This document shows, piece by piece, positions 1 to 13,700 of a DNA stretch of 64,000 nucleotides. The notes beneath the pieces were generated by a model. The model was not told the origin of the DNA, made no database searches, and was given only the letters and a program-made list of their open reading frames with translations. This stretch comes from Montifringilla adamsi (lineage: Eukaryota; Chordata; Aves; Passeriformes; Passeridae), in contig JAGGNK010006448.1 in assembly GCA_017590115.1 (NCBI GenBank), positions 8,542,099 through 8,606,098 of the forward strand, written 5' to 3'. Positions within the stretch are counted from its first letter, which is position 1. Every line of letters begins with the position of its first letter. Made by a program: the position numbers and the translations under genes.

Positions 1-727
1 CCACCTTACTATATACTTTCCCCTGCCTTTTGCCTTTATCTGAGACACTCCATTTTAAGGTGCATATAGTACCAAAAATTAATTTCCTCACTGAATTTCG
101 TAATAAATCCTAGAGCCCTTTAGGCAGTAAACCCATTTGATTTGCATGGTGTTTCAAAGAGATGCTTTCTTTCCTTGACCTTTTGGAGAGTTTCACACCA
201 GGGATAATGCTCTAATCATTGTCCTTTGATGGTTTTAAGGGCATCAGATCCAGTTCCTAGGGTTCATGGTCCATCATTGTTCATCTGGTCCTACCTAGGT
301 CTCTGTGTTTAATTGGATTCATTTTTAGTCACAAAACCATATAGTGAGCCAATTTACAGTGAAGTGACACAAGCATTTACTTCATGTTAGAGCAATAACT
401 CACCTCAAGACAGTGTAGAGATGTGCCTCTGTAAAATGATTTGTGGTTGCCATGTTTTCCATCACTAATTGAAATTTACAGCAGACAAGAAACTGTTGCT
501 CTTCAAGAAAAGCACTTCATTCTGGAAGATAGCACAGTGATCCAAGATTAGCACTTTTTTTTTTTTTGATAATCAGTCATACCAAGAAAGGTTTATAGCA
601 ATCATCCTCAATTAATCCAAACAGATCACAGGAAAGAGTCTGTGTGATTCTCTGAAAGAAAGGTGTTAGAAATTACTGTACCTCAATACGGGGAAATTCC
701 TTCTTGGTGTGTAGGACTCTCCATCAG
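1..727. other. Unique AT-rich non-coding sequence
   Basis: No recognisable gene or repeat was found. The only low-complexity feature is a short T-run near 556-567. Stops are frequent in all frames. It may hold decayed ancient repeats that I cannot recognise by eye. Confidence 0.5.
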
Positions 728-1190
728 ATGTCAATGTGCTGTGTGCAGTTTTGGGTGCCAGACAGAAAAGGTATTAAGCTATTAGGGAGTGTCCAGAGGA
801 GGACCAAGAGCAAGGTGAAGGGTCTGGAGGGAAGCTTTATGAGGAGTGGCTGAAGTCAGTTGGATTGTTCAGTCTAGAGAAGCCACTGAGGGGAGACCTC
901 GCTGGGGTCAACATCCTCATGAGGAAAAACAGACAGGCAGGTAAAGGTCTCTTTATCTCATGACTAGTGGCAGGACTCAAGGAAAAAATGTGAGACTGAG
1001 TCAGGAAAGGGTTAGGTTGGATACCAGGAAAAGGCTTTTCACCCAGAGGGTGGTTAAGTACTGGAACAGGTTCCTCAGGAAAGTGGTCACATCACCAGCC
1101 TGTTTGGGTTCAAGATACATTTAGACAATGCTCTCAGGCACATGGTGTGACTCTTGGGCTGCCCTGTGCAGAGCCAGGAGTTGAACTTTG
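728..1190 (+). mobile_element. CR1 LINE fragment, 3' region, sense
   Basis: The segment follows the avian CR1 3' region in order. It starts with the 'gtgcagttttgggtgcc' stretch (about 745), then a 'gaggggagacctc' block (about 889), then 'ggttaggttggata' and 'ggttaagtactggaacagg' (about 1010-1070). It ends in 'gagccaggagttgaactttg' (1171-1190). The last roughly 40 bases of a usual CR1 and its ATTCTATG tail are missing, so the copy is truncated at the 3' end as well as at the 5' end. The many substitutions and lack of an open frame mark it as an inactive fossil. The family call is from remembered consensus; the subfamily is not resolved. Confidence 0.88.
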
Positions 1191-1347
1191 TATGAAAATA
1201 TCAACATTAAAAAAGATTAAGTACAGCTTTAAGCTTTGTGAAGCATCAGAGTGATACTGAAGTAAGATGAAATTCCTTAGTGTTCCTTGTGTGCTTTTGT
1301 AAACTATTCCTTCCAAAGGTAGCACCTAGATTGCTGCATGTGCAGAG

Positions 1348-1391
<44 letters not shown>

Positions 1392-4300
1392 GGACTCACT
1401 AGGAAGTTATATATATATAGATTGGTACTAAGCAGAAGCCTCTCGGCCCCCACAAGCAAAAGGATTTCTTTCTATTTCATCAACAATATAAACCAGTTAA
1501 TTTAAGAGGAATGCTTTAAGAGTTACCTAAAACATTAACATGAATTTCCTAAATTAAAGACCCCATTCTGTGAAGTAGAATTTGCAAATATTATACAGAT
1601 CCCCATAAGAGTCTCCTCAGTGGCTTGAGAGTATTGAGAATCAAGGATTCCCTATAATTATTCTATTACATAAAGTAGGTTATTAATACACAGGAAACAC
1701 AGAATTATTTTGTATGTCTCTGTCACTATCACTTCTCTGAAATGAGGATTGAAAATTGTACGGCCTACTGTGAAGTTGGGCTGAGGATCTATGTAGTAGA
1801 AAATATTTACAGACTGATCAGACTAATAGCTATTAGGTGAAGGATTAAACTTCCTGAGTAGATATTGAAATTTTGAGCTGCCTTGGAGTATCTGAGAAAT
1901 CTCTCCTGATCTGGTAATTATTCTTTAGAAGATCATCATGCTCCTGAAGCCTCAGCTGACTGTAAGTTGCCAAAGGTATCTCAAACTTCATCGTATGTAG
2001 AAGCAATGGAGTCAAGCCTTAAACCTTTAGATGAAATTACTTTTCTCGTCCAATAACTGTGACTACAATTAGAATTTATAGACTGAATGTACACATAAAT
2101 TAATGTAAATGCATGCAACACAAGTAAGGATGCCTAGTTGTAAGTGTCCTATTCCAAAACAAATCTCATTACTGGACTACAATTTTCTTTCAAAATAATA
2201 AAAGCAACACTAACCTTGCCTTACAGCCCAAGTACTTGGGCACATTGGATTATTGTCTGAGGAGGACATACATGCAAGAATAGTTAGTGATGGAATACCT
2301 TTGTGTTTAAAGCAAACTATTGTGTAGGCACAGTGTAGGTACTGTGAAGGTGGGATTCAGGTCTCAAATGCTTTTCATGTTCTTAAAGTTCTACATCAAT
2401 TTTCTTGTGAAGAAAGTGCTCACAAAACACCTAGAAGTATTGTGATGACAGTGCAGTGGAACAGTACCATAGCAGCACTGTTATAAAGACTGAGCAATAA
2501 ATAATTTTAAAGTGGGACCATATTAAATTACCTGGGAAATAATATAGGCATTTTTTAATATAGGCAATTAAATAATTCAGCAGTTGATTTCTCAGCTTTA
2601 GTGCTCTTTTCATCTTGCATGTAGAGAAACTACATATAATTGTTATTCCTAAGCAATTATATTTTTGTCAGGAGGATGTGAAAGTAAAACTTTAGTTTCT
2701 AAATTTTTGTTTAAATAAAGGGATTGTTTACTTGCCTACTACTACTACTGGACTTTAGACAAACAAGAAAACAAACAACAAACAGTTTGAAGGGTGAGGC
2801 ACAAAAACCATCTCAGAACAAGTTCGTAAATAATTTCAACATGGATGACACTTTAATAACAAAAGCAAAATGGCAAGTACCAGAAACGAGTAGGAAAGAG
2901 AAATTTAAGGAATTAGGACTACAAGCCTAAAATAATTTGTGTAATCTTTCTTTATATAAAAAATAATGCATCTTTCTGTGCACAGTTGTTATACATTTTG
3001 CAATGTGTTCTACATATTTATAATTGTATTCCTGCAATGTATTTAAAACATGGAGACATTGAATGCAAACTAAATATATAGCTATTAGATCAGCTATAGA
3101 TATTTGCAGCTGCTGTGCGACGTGATAAATGACAGTTTCGGAAGAAAACTCTTGCTTCCAGCTTTTAAGATTTTTTTCTACGTTCAGCAATTATCCAACT
3201 TTAAAAAGTATTCAGATTGTTTTAGTCTCTGTCCTATGTCTGCAGCCAGATGGAAATATACATGTGTCTGAGCCAGAGACCAGCAATTGATGAAAACTGT
3301 TGCAATCTAGAAAGATGAGGTTTTCCTCCATGAAACAGGTAGAAAATTTTCTTCCTTTGAAGAGGAGCATCCCAATGTATAAGGAAATGATGTAGGAAGT
3401 ATAGGGAGCGAGAGGGAATATGAAATATTTGGGAATGACTGTGGAATGTAAGTTATGAGCTAAAGACATAAAAAGAAGGAATGCATCATAGTGATTTAGA
3501 GAAATTAAGAAGTCCGTCTTTAAAAGATGATAGGTCCTGAAGGCTGATAGAATTTGATATATTACACAAATAGCTTATTCATATTGAATTACAATGAACA
3601 TTAGGGATGAGTCAACCTAATTATTTGCCCAAGAAAATTAATGTTTTTGGAGAGTACACACAGAATTAGGGTTTCTAATGACTAATGAGCTTGAGGCTGC
3701 TGTAGCCCTATTCATTTGAGGAATTTTGAATCCATGATACTTCAGTTTCAATTTCTGCAATATTACAAAAACAAATCCACTTTCATATGACAATGTCAGG
3801 TTTCTCTACCCTTTCTTCATTTTGAAAAGTGAGTTGGAGAAAAACAAATGTAGAGACTAAATCTCTGAATGCCTGAGTAGCACTTCCTTATCTAAATAAA
3901 AGAAAAATGGTAAGGGGAAGAGAAACGTCTGAATCACTGTTCATCATTAAGAAAATCTAAAAAGTTAAAGCTGTGCTTGCTCCCTCTGCTGAAAATTTTT
4001 CCCTCCTATTTAATTTCTTGACTCTGACTATTGTGCATATTTGTTTCTAGAAAATTATTTTTTCATGTAGTTTGAAGTGTTGTATCCTGATCTTGTAGAA
4101 AAAAAATCACACAGCTAAAGCATGAAGTAGGGCTTATGCTTCATTTAATTGCTCAATGTTCTACTTGCTAGAACATGAAGGCGGGATTGATCCATGAAGC
4201 AATTACAAATAATTACTCCTTGATTTCTAAGGCTAATGAGACCAAGATTCTTCTGTAAAAATAAATGTCCTTGAATTATGCTGAGGTTACCTGTTTTCCT

Positions 4301-7300
4301 TAATAGGGCATAACTGACAACTGCTCTTCAATCTGCCCTCATTCTACATTACTTTTTCCGGGAGCTAGGGAATTTATTTCAAAAATTAATGCAATAACAA
4401 ATTAACAAATATTACCTAAACTAAAATTAAAATAAAATAAAATAGTAAATTCTCAGAACCATGTACTTACAGATCTAGTTGATGCAGCAGCTGCACAAAT
4501 GCTAAGGGTAGCAGAAGGAAATTAGCAGGTTAAAGAGGAAGTTCCCTTTACCTGCACTTTTGCAATGTTAATGTGGGAATGGAATCACCAATGGAATATC
4601 CAATGGATATTGCATCCATATTCATATGAATACCAATCAGTAAAGTGTTTATGTGGTTTAACAATGGCCTGTGTATTTAGATTTCAAAAGGTTTTTTCAT
4701 TATAATTTTAAGCTCCCATTTTTAAAGTTTATTTTAAATTAATCATATCTCCTAATATTCCTGTGACATGTGAAATTATTATACAATTTTTTAGTGGTAT
4801 AAGAGATCTGCATGAGAAATAACTGCCTAATGATTTCATCGTCTGACCTGAAAATAAAACTTGTTAGAATAAAACCAGTAGGAAAAACTGCAGTGAATAC
4901 CACAGCAATTCCCAAGGCTAGTTGGAAAATAACGAGATGTGGTCAAGAAGAGCTGATAGTCTGTTTTTCTCAATGTGTATTTCTGGGGCGTTGGCCCAGC
5001 ATTGTTATTTATTCATACATATTACATGAAGATAACTAAACTGAGATACTGGAAGGATACAACTTCAGAGAAACAGAAAAGAAATACTGTATTTTAAACA
5101 ATGTATAATTCAGTTCAGCTCGAGATTTAAAAAAAAAAAACAAAACAACAAAACAAAAAGCACTCAGAAGAAGAAAAGTGTTTTAAGAAAATTATTAATA
5201 ACACAACAGGAGTCAGGGCAGAAATTTCAAAATACCCTATGCCAAGTATTTGCATTTAGCTAATAAAATTACTAAAGATTATAATTAAGAAGCATAAGTG
5301 TATGGCAACAATAGGATAACTAAACCAGAAAATTGTAAAATACTAAAAACATTTTACTCTAATAATTTTGAATAGATTTTAGGTTACATAGACTGATTTT
5401 TCTGTGTGCTGCATGAATTGTTTTGTCAAAATACCTGTGACCATAGGAACAAATTAAATTTCATGTACATAAACAGTCTTTTTTATCTACAGGGAAAACA
5501 ATGTCTAGAATGAGTACTTATGAGGGATTTTAAAAGATTGAAACTGTGTATGAGATTTTATGTCTGTAAATATTTTGTAGGGGGGCAGAAATGCACTTTG
5601 CACATGGTTTTGCTGCAACTTAAGTTGAAAAACACTACCATCTCAGGAGACTTGGAAATACCTTGACTGTCAGTCTCTGACTGCTTTAAACAGAAATATA
5701 CCTGTCTCATCTACACTCCCTAAGAGACTCAGTGCAGTATGCACATCCAGTCATGCTGACATCATTGAATTTTAAATAAACAATTGAGCAGAAATTTCCC
5801 AGCAGGTATTGAAATTTTCCTTAACATGAAATGGAATGAATAGTAGTAAACGTTTTCTCAATAATTTAATGTTTAAACTATTTACTCAAGGAGAATAACT
5901 CCTGATTAGTAAATCTGAGTTTGATGCTTCAGATCAACAACTCCTACATTCTGAGGGGATTTTCCTGAAAACTATTTCTGGGGTTTCACCTCATGGAAGA
6001 ACCTGGAACCTTGGTCTCTGTTTTTCAAGTAAACATGAAACTATATAAAAACATGGAATCGTTCTAAAGGGAAAGATAGGTGTAAATGAGCAAATGTATG
6101 AGCAAAAACCTACTTAGGTAAGAAATTTCACTTTTGTGAATGCTTTTCTAACTGCTAGAATTATAATTATTAGACACTGAACTGCTGTCTTCTGTGTGAC
6201 ATCTGATGAATTAATATGATAATTCACTTTCTCTAGTTTGAAAAGGAACTGAACAGGTACTTCCATTTTGTGCAATTTTAACCTTACAGTGTTCACTACA
6301 AGTCTCTAAGCTTGAATTGTTCCATATCTTACATTATTTTTTCAGCCACCTTTGTCTACCAACTCATCTAACCATGACTGTGAAGTACAATCTTTCTGAT
6401 ATAAAAGGATGTTCCAGCATTTTTCTGACAGGAGTATCCTTTCTGAATCTGTCAAGTTCATACTATTTTATGATCCTTTCTGGTGTTTCTGTAAATACAT
6501 AGCCTGTTATGTCTTATAAACCAGCAACTGTTTCCATAGAAACTAATTAATTTAGTACTATACCTAAAATGTTTCACATGCTGGAGGAGCCCTTGTAGCT
6601 TCGATGTTGCCCACATTAGTTCACAGCCTAAAATAAATATACACATAATAATTATAATAATAATATTACACTTGTTCTCATTGAATGAGGCAAGTAATAA
6701 AAAAAAACACAGTCAAAAGTGACAAAAAAGGGTTACTTAAAATTAATACCCTTGTTAATTAATTGAAAATACTTAATTCTGTGACTTTTTTTGTGAAATC
6801 TTAATTTACTTACTTTGGAACAATTTTTTTCGGAAGGGAATATACGTACTGATTTGGATGAGACAGGAAGATGTAACTTAGACAAACCATCTAAATATTT
6901 ATATATTTTTAAATAAAAATTTCTTTTTAAGATGAATAGGAATGCCTCAATTCCCTTACAAATGGTGGTTTTTACAAACTCCAGGAAAAATATATGTATG
7001 CTACATATTTTATAGCATTCAATTTAAACCAAATTAAATTTATACAATACATATAGTTAATTAAATTAATAAGAAATTTGATTTCTATGTTATATAAAAT
7101 ATCATTTATATTTATTAAATTTTTTTAAGGATGTGGGTTTTGTATTTTTGATTGTATGTGATAATTGCATTGTTCTTTTTCCACAGAGCTGAACTTAAAG
7201 ATGTGTTCCAGCATTGGTTTTTATTAGCATACTTAAGCTACTCATCTGTGAATAAATCTTGAATTTAAATAAATGTACAAATACCTTATCCTAATCCTTA

Positions 7301-9799
7301 AATCAGAGGAAACAGCTTTATTTTCAAACTCTTTTCAACTCAAGTCAATTTTTTTTTTCTATTTTATAACTATTTTTTTTTTTTTTTGGTCTGGGAAGTG
7401 TTTTTGTTCTGGATTTATTATTTTGCCAAGTCTTCAAAAATAAAACCAGTTCTGATTTTTCCTGTTTTTCAGGACAATTGGAACTATTATAGTTGAAGAG
7501 CCTGTGCTTAAAGTAAGCTTTTGGTTGCGAGGAAGTCAAAGATCTTTTCCATTTGCTTTAATTGCTTTCTCCATGTGAAATGGCTTATTACACTCAGTTC
7601 AATATTTTCTTTTTGAAACATCTGACACAATGATTTTTCTTTCCACCTATTTGCAATTTTTGTGTAATTCAAAATTACTTAGAAGTAATTTGTAACCTGA
7701 AGAAAAAAGAAAAATATAGGGGTTTGTGTTTGGTTTGTTTGGGTTTTTATAATAATCTTTTTTGCTCTCAAATCTGGGGGAAAAAATATCTATAGAATAA
7801 TCTACATATTTGTAATGTATAAAGGTACATCTAAGTGAATGTAAGACTTTTTAAGAACTTTTTTTTTTATTTGTCATGCACAAGAAAACATATGAGACCT
7901 TCATAAAATCTGGGCATTCTACCAAGTTTGTGTAGACAATGTTTTGTTACCTAGAAAGTTTGAACTTATTTCTGAGATGAGGGAAGGTAAAAAAGAGATG
8001 AAAAGTACTTCTCGTAGAAATTGCTCACACACGTAAAAGATTGAACGGAGGAATCTATTCTGTGCTTTGGATTTCAAAGCCAAACAAAATTAGAACATCA
8101 CTAGATTGTTATTGTTCATTTAATTATGTAGGAGATAGAAATGCTGCTGTGCCAATCTATTATCTTATTCATTCATGGTATTAGAGTCCCAGGAAATGGT
8201 ATTGTAATCATGTCATAAAAAATATGCTGCTTTCTAAGGCAGCAACAAAGAAGAAACTCATTCAGCTTCAGATCTATACATCCAAATTCCATTTTTTTAG
8301 AGTTCAGACACAAACAAGGCACTGAAGTTCCCTTTCAGAATCTGTGGTGCTCAGTTCAGTGCTGTCAGTAGGCTGGACACGTATTCAGTTGACAGTGTGA
8401 ATTTTAGATTAAAGTGAGACACTTTAAAGACGGTTCCACGCCTTTGAGAGTTGAATGCCGTGTTGCAAAGAGTTGATAAAAATCTCCTGAATTCAAATCC
8501 CAAAAATAACTAAGAAGCATGGATGTGATGAATAACCTAAATCATAATACATCTACACTCTATCTCAATAACCATTTGCTGACTTGGAAGCACAAGCCAA
8601 AACCAATAAAACTGACACTATACAACATGGCATACCCTTAAAATTTGTGCTAGACCATACTTCACCTTGTAGAAATATCAGTAAATGGATAGACATATAA
8701 GTGTATGCCAGAGAACATAAAAAAATTATATATATGAGCTACCTTTGTTTCACATGAGGTCTTCAGGGTGGAAAACAAAATAGCTGAATGATTCCCACTG
8801 CAATACTTTTAAAAGGTTACTGGAGAAATCATTCTGAATATAAAGAGTTATTAAAAACATACCACTGCATAAATATAAATTTAATATTTTAACATGACAT
8901 CCTCCTCATGGTTTCTGAATTGGTATTGTCATCCCTTACGGTAAGTCTCTTATTCTTTCATTCTCTGAACCCTTTGTTGCTTTGCTTGATTATTATCAAG
9001 GACAACCAAGGTCATGGAGATGCAGAGCAATTATTCAGTAATTGTAATTCTTCTTGCATCATATCAATAACTTGTTCCTTGGCTTACACCCAAATAAAAT
9101 AAGACCTAAAGATGACTCAAAAAACAATACAATAGATTTTTGTTAGTGGTAAAACAAGTTAGGAACTGTGGTAAGAAACTTTTGTGCCACAAACCCTTTA
9201 AATAGTCTGAATATAAAATGTAGTCATAGTAAAATAAAAAGAAGGCTATACAAAATAAATAAAGAAATTTAATGTATCAAACAAGCACATAAGAAGCTTA
9301 GGGTTTGAATGATGAGCTACAACTTTTGTAGAATAAAATAAATAGAGTGTAAGTAGAGAAGAAGAAAAAATAAACTACAAGTGTCTTAATTAACTGTGAA
9401 GACCATTTAAAAATAGGTGATACAGAAAAGATCAATGAATCAGTTATGATGTTCTCAACTCAGAACGTAAGGGTTGAGCTGCGACTGGCTAGTAGGACAG
9501 TAGCATAGACCAAAATAAGGTAAGAAGAAATTACTGCATAAATTAGTTTGTAAGATGCCTTGGTGAAGCTGTGGCATATAAAGACCTAACTTAAAACACT
9601 GTTTTAACTACCAGTGATGATTGCTCGGTTCTTCTCTTTTAATAGGTTTAGGAGTAGTATTAGACCTATAAATAAAAGTGAGGGGAAAAAAAGAACTCAG
9701 TAATCAATTAATAACAAGTTTCTTTAGCTTCAACACTGCAGAAAATGATAAAAAGCCTATGAATACTCAGTAAAATATCTAAATTTGGTAAAAATATAC
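1191..9799. other. Long AT-rich unique stretch without genes
   Basis: About 8.6 kb with no supportable gene. Open frames are all under 90 codons, overlap on both strands and have no recognisable domain. Contents noticed are the (TA)n tract at 1351-1388, A-rich tracts (about 5128-5160), a T-run near 7374-7387 and AT-only stretches (about 7020-7130). Very old repeats may be present beyond visual recognition. The part just before 9800 could be an upstream continuation of the following CR1 piece. Confidence 0.5.
1351..1388. repeat. (TA)n microsatellite
   Basis: A pure TA dinucleotide run of 38 bases, followed about 20 bases later by a shorter AT run (about 1409-1419). It is self-complementary and likely to be length-polymorphic. 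It lies 160 bases downstream of the CR1 fragment but is not the CR1 tail, which has a different sequence. Confidence 0.95.
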
Positions 9800-10268
9800 A
9801 GAGAGGATAAAGATAGAGTTGTCAGGATTCATCAAATAGGGATTTGTCAAGAATTGACTGTGTCAAACTAATTTAATTTAGTCTTTTCATAGAAAACCTG
9901 GCAGAGTTAATAAAAGAAATAATACAACAGAGTCACTTTGACTAGTGGAACTTTAGTTTAAAAGACATTTTTATAAAAAAATACTCATGAAGAACGTGTA
10001 ATAACCAAGAAGGTGCATGTACAATCAAGAAAATAAATTTACATTTAGGTTATCAAACTGTCTTTCTCGTGGGGATTCACAGAGACCTATGCAGGAATTT
10101 GTTTTGTTCAGTATTTTCAGCAGCAGTTTTGGTGGAACTGGAGAGTGCACTTAAAAATTTCCAAATGACATGAAACAGTAGCGAATGGAAGCTCTCTGAA
10201 GTGTGGTTTTTGAATTCAACATTATCTTAGTAATACGAAGAAATGGTCTGAAATCATTGGGTGGAATC
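9800..10268 (+). mobile_element. Ancient CR1-type LINE, reverse-transcriptase region, sense
   Basis: The segment resembles the RT portion of old amniote CR1/L3-like LINEs. It has 'ggattcatcaaatagggatt' then 'gtcaagaattgactgtgtca' (about 9826-9870), which is like the usual 'gatttgtcaagaat...catgtcaaac' block. Further on come 'ctatgcagg', 'ttgttcagtattttcagcag' and 'aatttccaaatgacatg' (10088-10172), which correspond to the coding stretch around the ORF2 YxDD-downstream FN/DDT region. It ends with a 'gaagaaatggtctgaa' stretch. It is heavily mutated, with stops in every frame. It lies directly before an antisense CR1 3' end (10290 onward), so two LINE fragments abut in opposite orientation. The family assignment is by resemblance to remembered copies. 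Confidence 0.6.
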
Positions 10269-10287
10269 TAAAAAGAGGGTAGGCGAG

Positions 10288-10762
10288 GAGAGACTATTTC
10301 AGTTGGAAAAGACCTGTAGTGATCATCTAGCCCAGCTTCCTGAAGACTTCAGGACTGACACAAAGTTAAATAATGTTGCTATGGGCATTGTCCAAATACC
10401 TGTTTAACACTGAAAGGCTTGGGGTATCAATCACCTCTCTAGAAAGCCTGTTTCAGGATTTGACTAGCTCCTCAGTAAAGAAATGTTTCCTAACATCTAG
10501 TCTGACTCTCCCCCAGTGCAGCTTTAGACCTGTCGTTACAATTGGATCATAGGGAGAAGAGAAAAATAACTCCCTCTCCACTTCCCTCCTCAGGAAACTG
10601 TACAGAGCAAAAAAAGTCATGTGTCAGCTTCCTTTTCTCCAAATTAGAAAAACACAGAGCCCTCAACCACTCCTTGTGGGACATTTCTTCCAGCCCTGTC
10701 ATGGTTTGTTACCCTCCTCTTCTGACCTGCTTGTTTTACTGCATTTGATATACTGCAGGATG
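10288..10762 (-). mobile_element. CR1 LINE fragment, 3' region, antisense
   Basis: Read on the plus strand it begins with the typical reversed CR1 3' end: 'cagttggaaaagacctgtag' and 'gatcatctagcccagc' (about 10300-10336). It continues with the 'gaaatgtttcctaacatcta' block (10481-10500) and the 'gtgtcagcttccttttctcc' block (10620-10640), ending near 10760 in the 'gacctgcttg' stretch. The ATTCTATG tail is worn away. The element therefore lies on the minus strand and is 5'-truncated. Two short plus-strand open frames here (10542-10748 and 10619-10846) are in antisense LINE sequence and are not genes. Confidence 0.85.
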
Positions 10763-13700
10763 CAGTTTGCAATTTATGTTCCTATTATTCTCTCAATAGA
10801 ACATTTTTTTTATATTAAGATGCAAAAGATCAACAACTTTCTGTGAATTTTTGTAATTCTAATTTCACAAGTGTTTGAAAATTTATTAGAAAAATTATTA
10901 AAAAGTTACTTCAATCAGCATGCATTGCAGGATTTTCGAAACCTTATCAAATTTTCACCTAAATTTATGCAGACCCATTCAACTGATAACAAGTAAAAAT
11001 GTCAATCTATCGCCAAACTCATATTAGTGATATCAAAGAAATATAAAAATTGATGTTGTATTACATAAGCAAAGAAAATCTACCTGGCTGTCAATAGGAT
11101 TGTTGAGGATTTTCTTCGTAATTATAGAATTTACTACTCCATGTTAATTATTCAATGTTCTTCTTAACTTTTCAAATATTTAGAGAATATTTGGACTTGG
11201 TCATAATTCCCTAAAATGCGTCTGAAATAATTAGTAATATTCTACTTTGCAACCTTTATGCATAGTCACTTTAATAACTTAAGCTGATGAAACACAGTGG
11301 TTTATAGGAGGCTTGCCTTTATGTTCCGATTGCCCTTTTCCCATTAAACTCTGGGAATCTATAAAGTCTATACATTACAGATTGCAACTACATTAAATTT
11401 AATTCAAATCAGTGGACTCAAATGAACTATGTAAATATTTGAAAAACTCCTGCACAAACTTGGCAAGATGATATTACATACGTATTTTCTGTACTAGAAA
11501 ATTCTTTTTTTTGTTAGTAGGGTTCTTTTTTTTTTTTTTTTTTTTTCAATTTTAGTCCTGTGGTCATTATTGGTAAGAATGATTTTTTTTTTGCATAAAA
11601 TATTCTGTATCATTGATTTTTTAGTGTCTCAGTATTCAGATTTTAGTACAGTACACATTCAGAAATGTGTAGTTCCTTTGTTTGATAAAGTTGTGAGTCC
11701 TGAGACTTCCTGAACTACCTAAGATGGTCATATTCTTGAAATTCTCATTCTTTTTTTAAAGTTCTCATATTTACTTTTTGAAAAATACATTAATTTAGAA
11801 TGAGTTAAGACTTTTTTTACACATACTGTTCTACAAAACTCACTGCACGTCACGATCTCCAAAGACTATGACTAAATCTTACAAAATACTTTCAAGACTT
11901 ACCTGTCTGTTCACACGGTTAGATTTAAGTTTCACAGGGTCAGAAACCCAGTTTCAGAGTAATGTGCATTTGTTTCTTGCCCAGTTTTGAGAAGTGCATG
12001 TGTATAGCTACGGAAACCAAAAGGCTGGGTGGGGGAAGGGGGTGGAGAGCAAGAGAGAAAAAAAATAAAATAAACAAACTAGGAGAATATAAACTCGCTG
12101 AAATAGGGAAGAAGGGAATGAGTCAGATACCCCAGTTCTGGGACCGAAGCAAATTTGTCTTACCTTAGAACAACATTATAATATGGAAGTTACAATGAGA
12201 GCAACCACAGCTGGTGTGAATCTCTAAACTATTCTAGGTTTCCACTGAATCAATAAGCTGAAAGATATATTCCCCTATAAATACACCATTAAAAATTTAT
12301 TACTGGCACTACAGCTTGAGCTGTGTGCCTCCATAAGGACCTTAAAAAAACAAAAAAGAACAAAAAAAGATATCATCAATTATACCCTTAAATTGAAGTT
12401 CCCCAGCCATCACACAAGAATCGGGATCAATAGTATTATTGGAGTAAGGGGTCCTTCCTCTCTTCATTGGGTCTTTTCATCGGCTCTGGGTGGGGTGTTT
12501 CTTTTCTTATCTCTTAAGTGTTGTAGCTTCTGATGATGATTGTAGCTTCCTTAACTTCTGACTTGAGCCAGCTCCAGAGCTGCTTTCTTCTTAACTAAGT
12601 AAACAATAACATATCTAGGTAAAAGTTCACCATCTAAAGCTTCAGCAAATTTAGCGACCCGTGGTAAGCAGGATTAACAACCATTAAATAAAATAAGCAG
12701 GGACTGAACTTCAGGCTCTTTTCCTACATAAGCACAGCATTTAGGTTATCATTACAATTTCCATTGCTCTTCTCCAGCTCCTTTGAAACATAGTCTTACA
12801 CAAATTGTATTTAAAATTTAAAGGTGAATTACGAAGAGTAAGCGTAGAGAGAAAATACTTCTGTGAAACAGGTTCTAATCTGAAAATGAGTATGGATTTG
12901 AAACTCCTACTTGCTAGTCTGAGACTAAATAATTGCTATGTGTCTAAATGATTCTGCTGAAATTTTACTGAAAGGATGGACAAACACCATCACCACAACA
13001 TCTTAACTAAGAAGAAGACTGGATTCTGGGTGGGTTCATCTATTGCATTTGATTGGCCACATCCTTGTCAAAGGAGTGAAAGCCTTAATGCAACTCATTT
13101 CCTTCCTCCAACAAGGAGTACTTATATCTATCCCATTGAGCTACTTTCCAACAAAGTATCTCAAACAAAGCTCAAACATACTTTGAACCAAGCCTTAATC
13201 ATACTATTTTAATGATCCCCTGCACAGCTTAAGGACATGTACTGGCCTGAATCAGACCAGGCAGAAAATAATATTTTCATACAGAACATTTTACAGGAAA
13301 GCTCAGTCTGCTTTGGACTGGGCCATTTTCAGACACTGCAACTCTAGCAAGGACAAAAGTTCCTAACAAAGGTATTTCAATATTTTCATACTTAAAAATG
13401 AGAATAATTGCGTAGGAATCTAGATGACACTATACAATAGCATATCCATTAAATCTCAGTTAAGTTAAATGGGGGGAAAAAAAAAATCACCCTACCTTCT
13501 CTAATACTATAGAGTGCAAAACATTTAAATGAATATTAGATGTTTCTGGTATCTATTACCTGGGTAAGATGGATGCATTCTGGATGTGTCAGACCATCAC
13601 AACAGTTATTTTTTGAGATTCCTTACAGCCACAGTGCAGCCATAGGTTCAATGGCATTTATCACACTCCAGGATTAGAAATACATAAAGGTCAATTTGAC

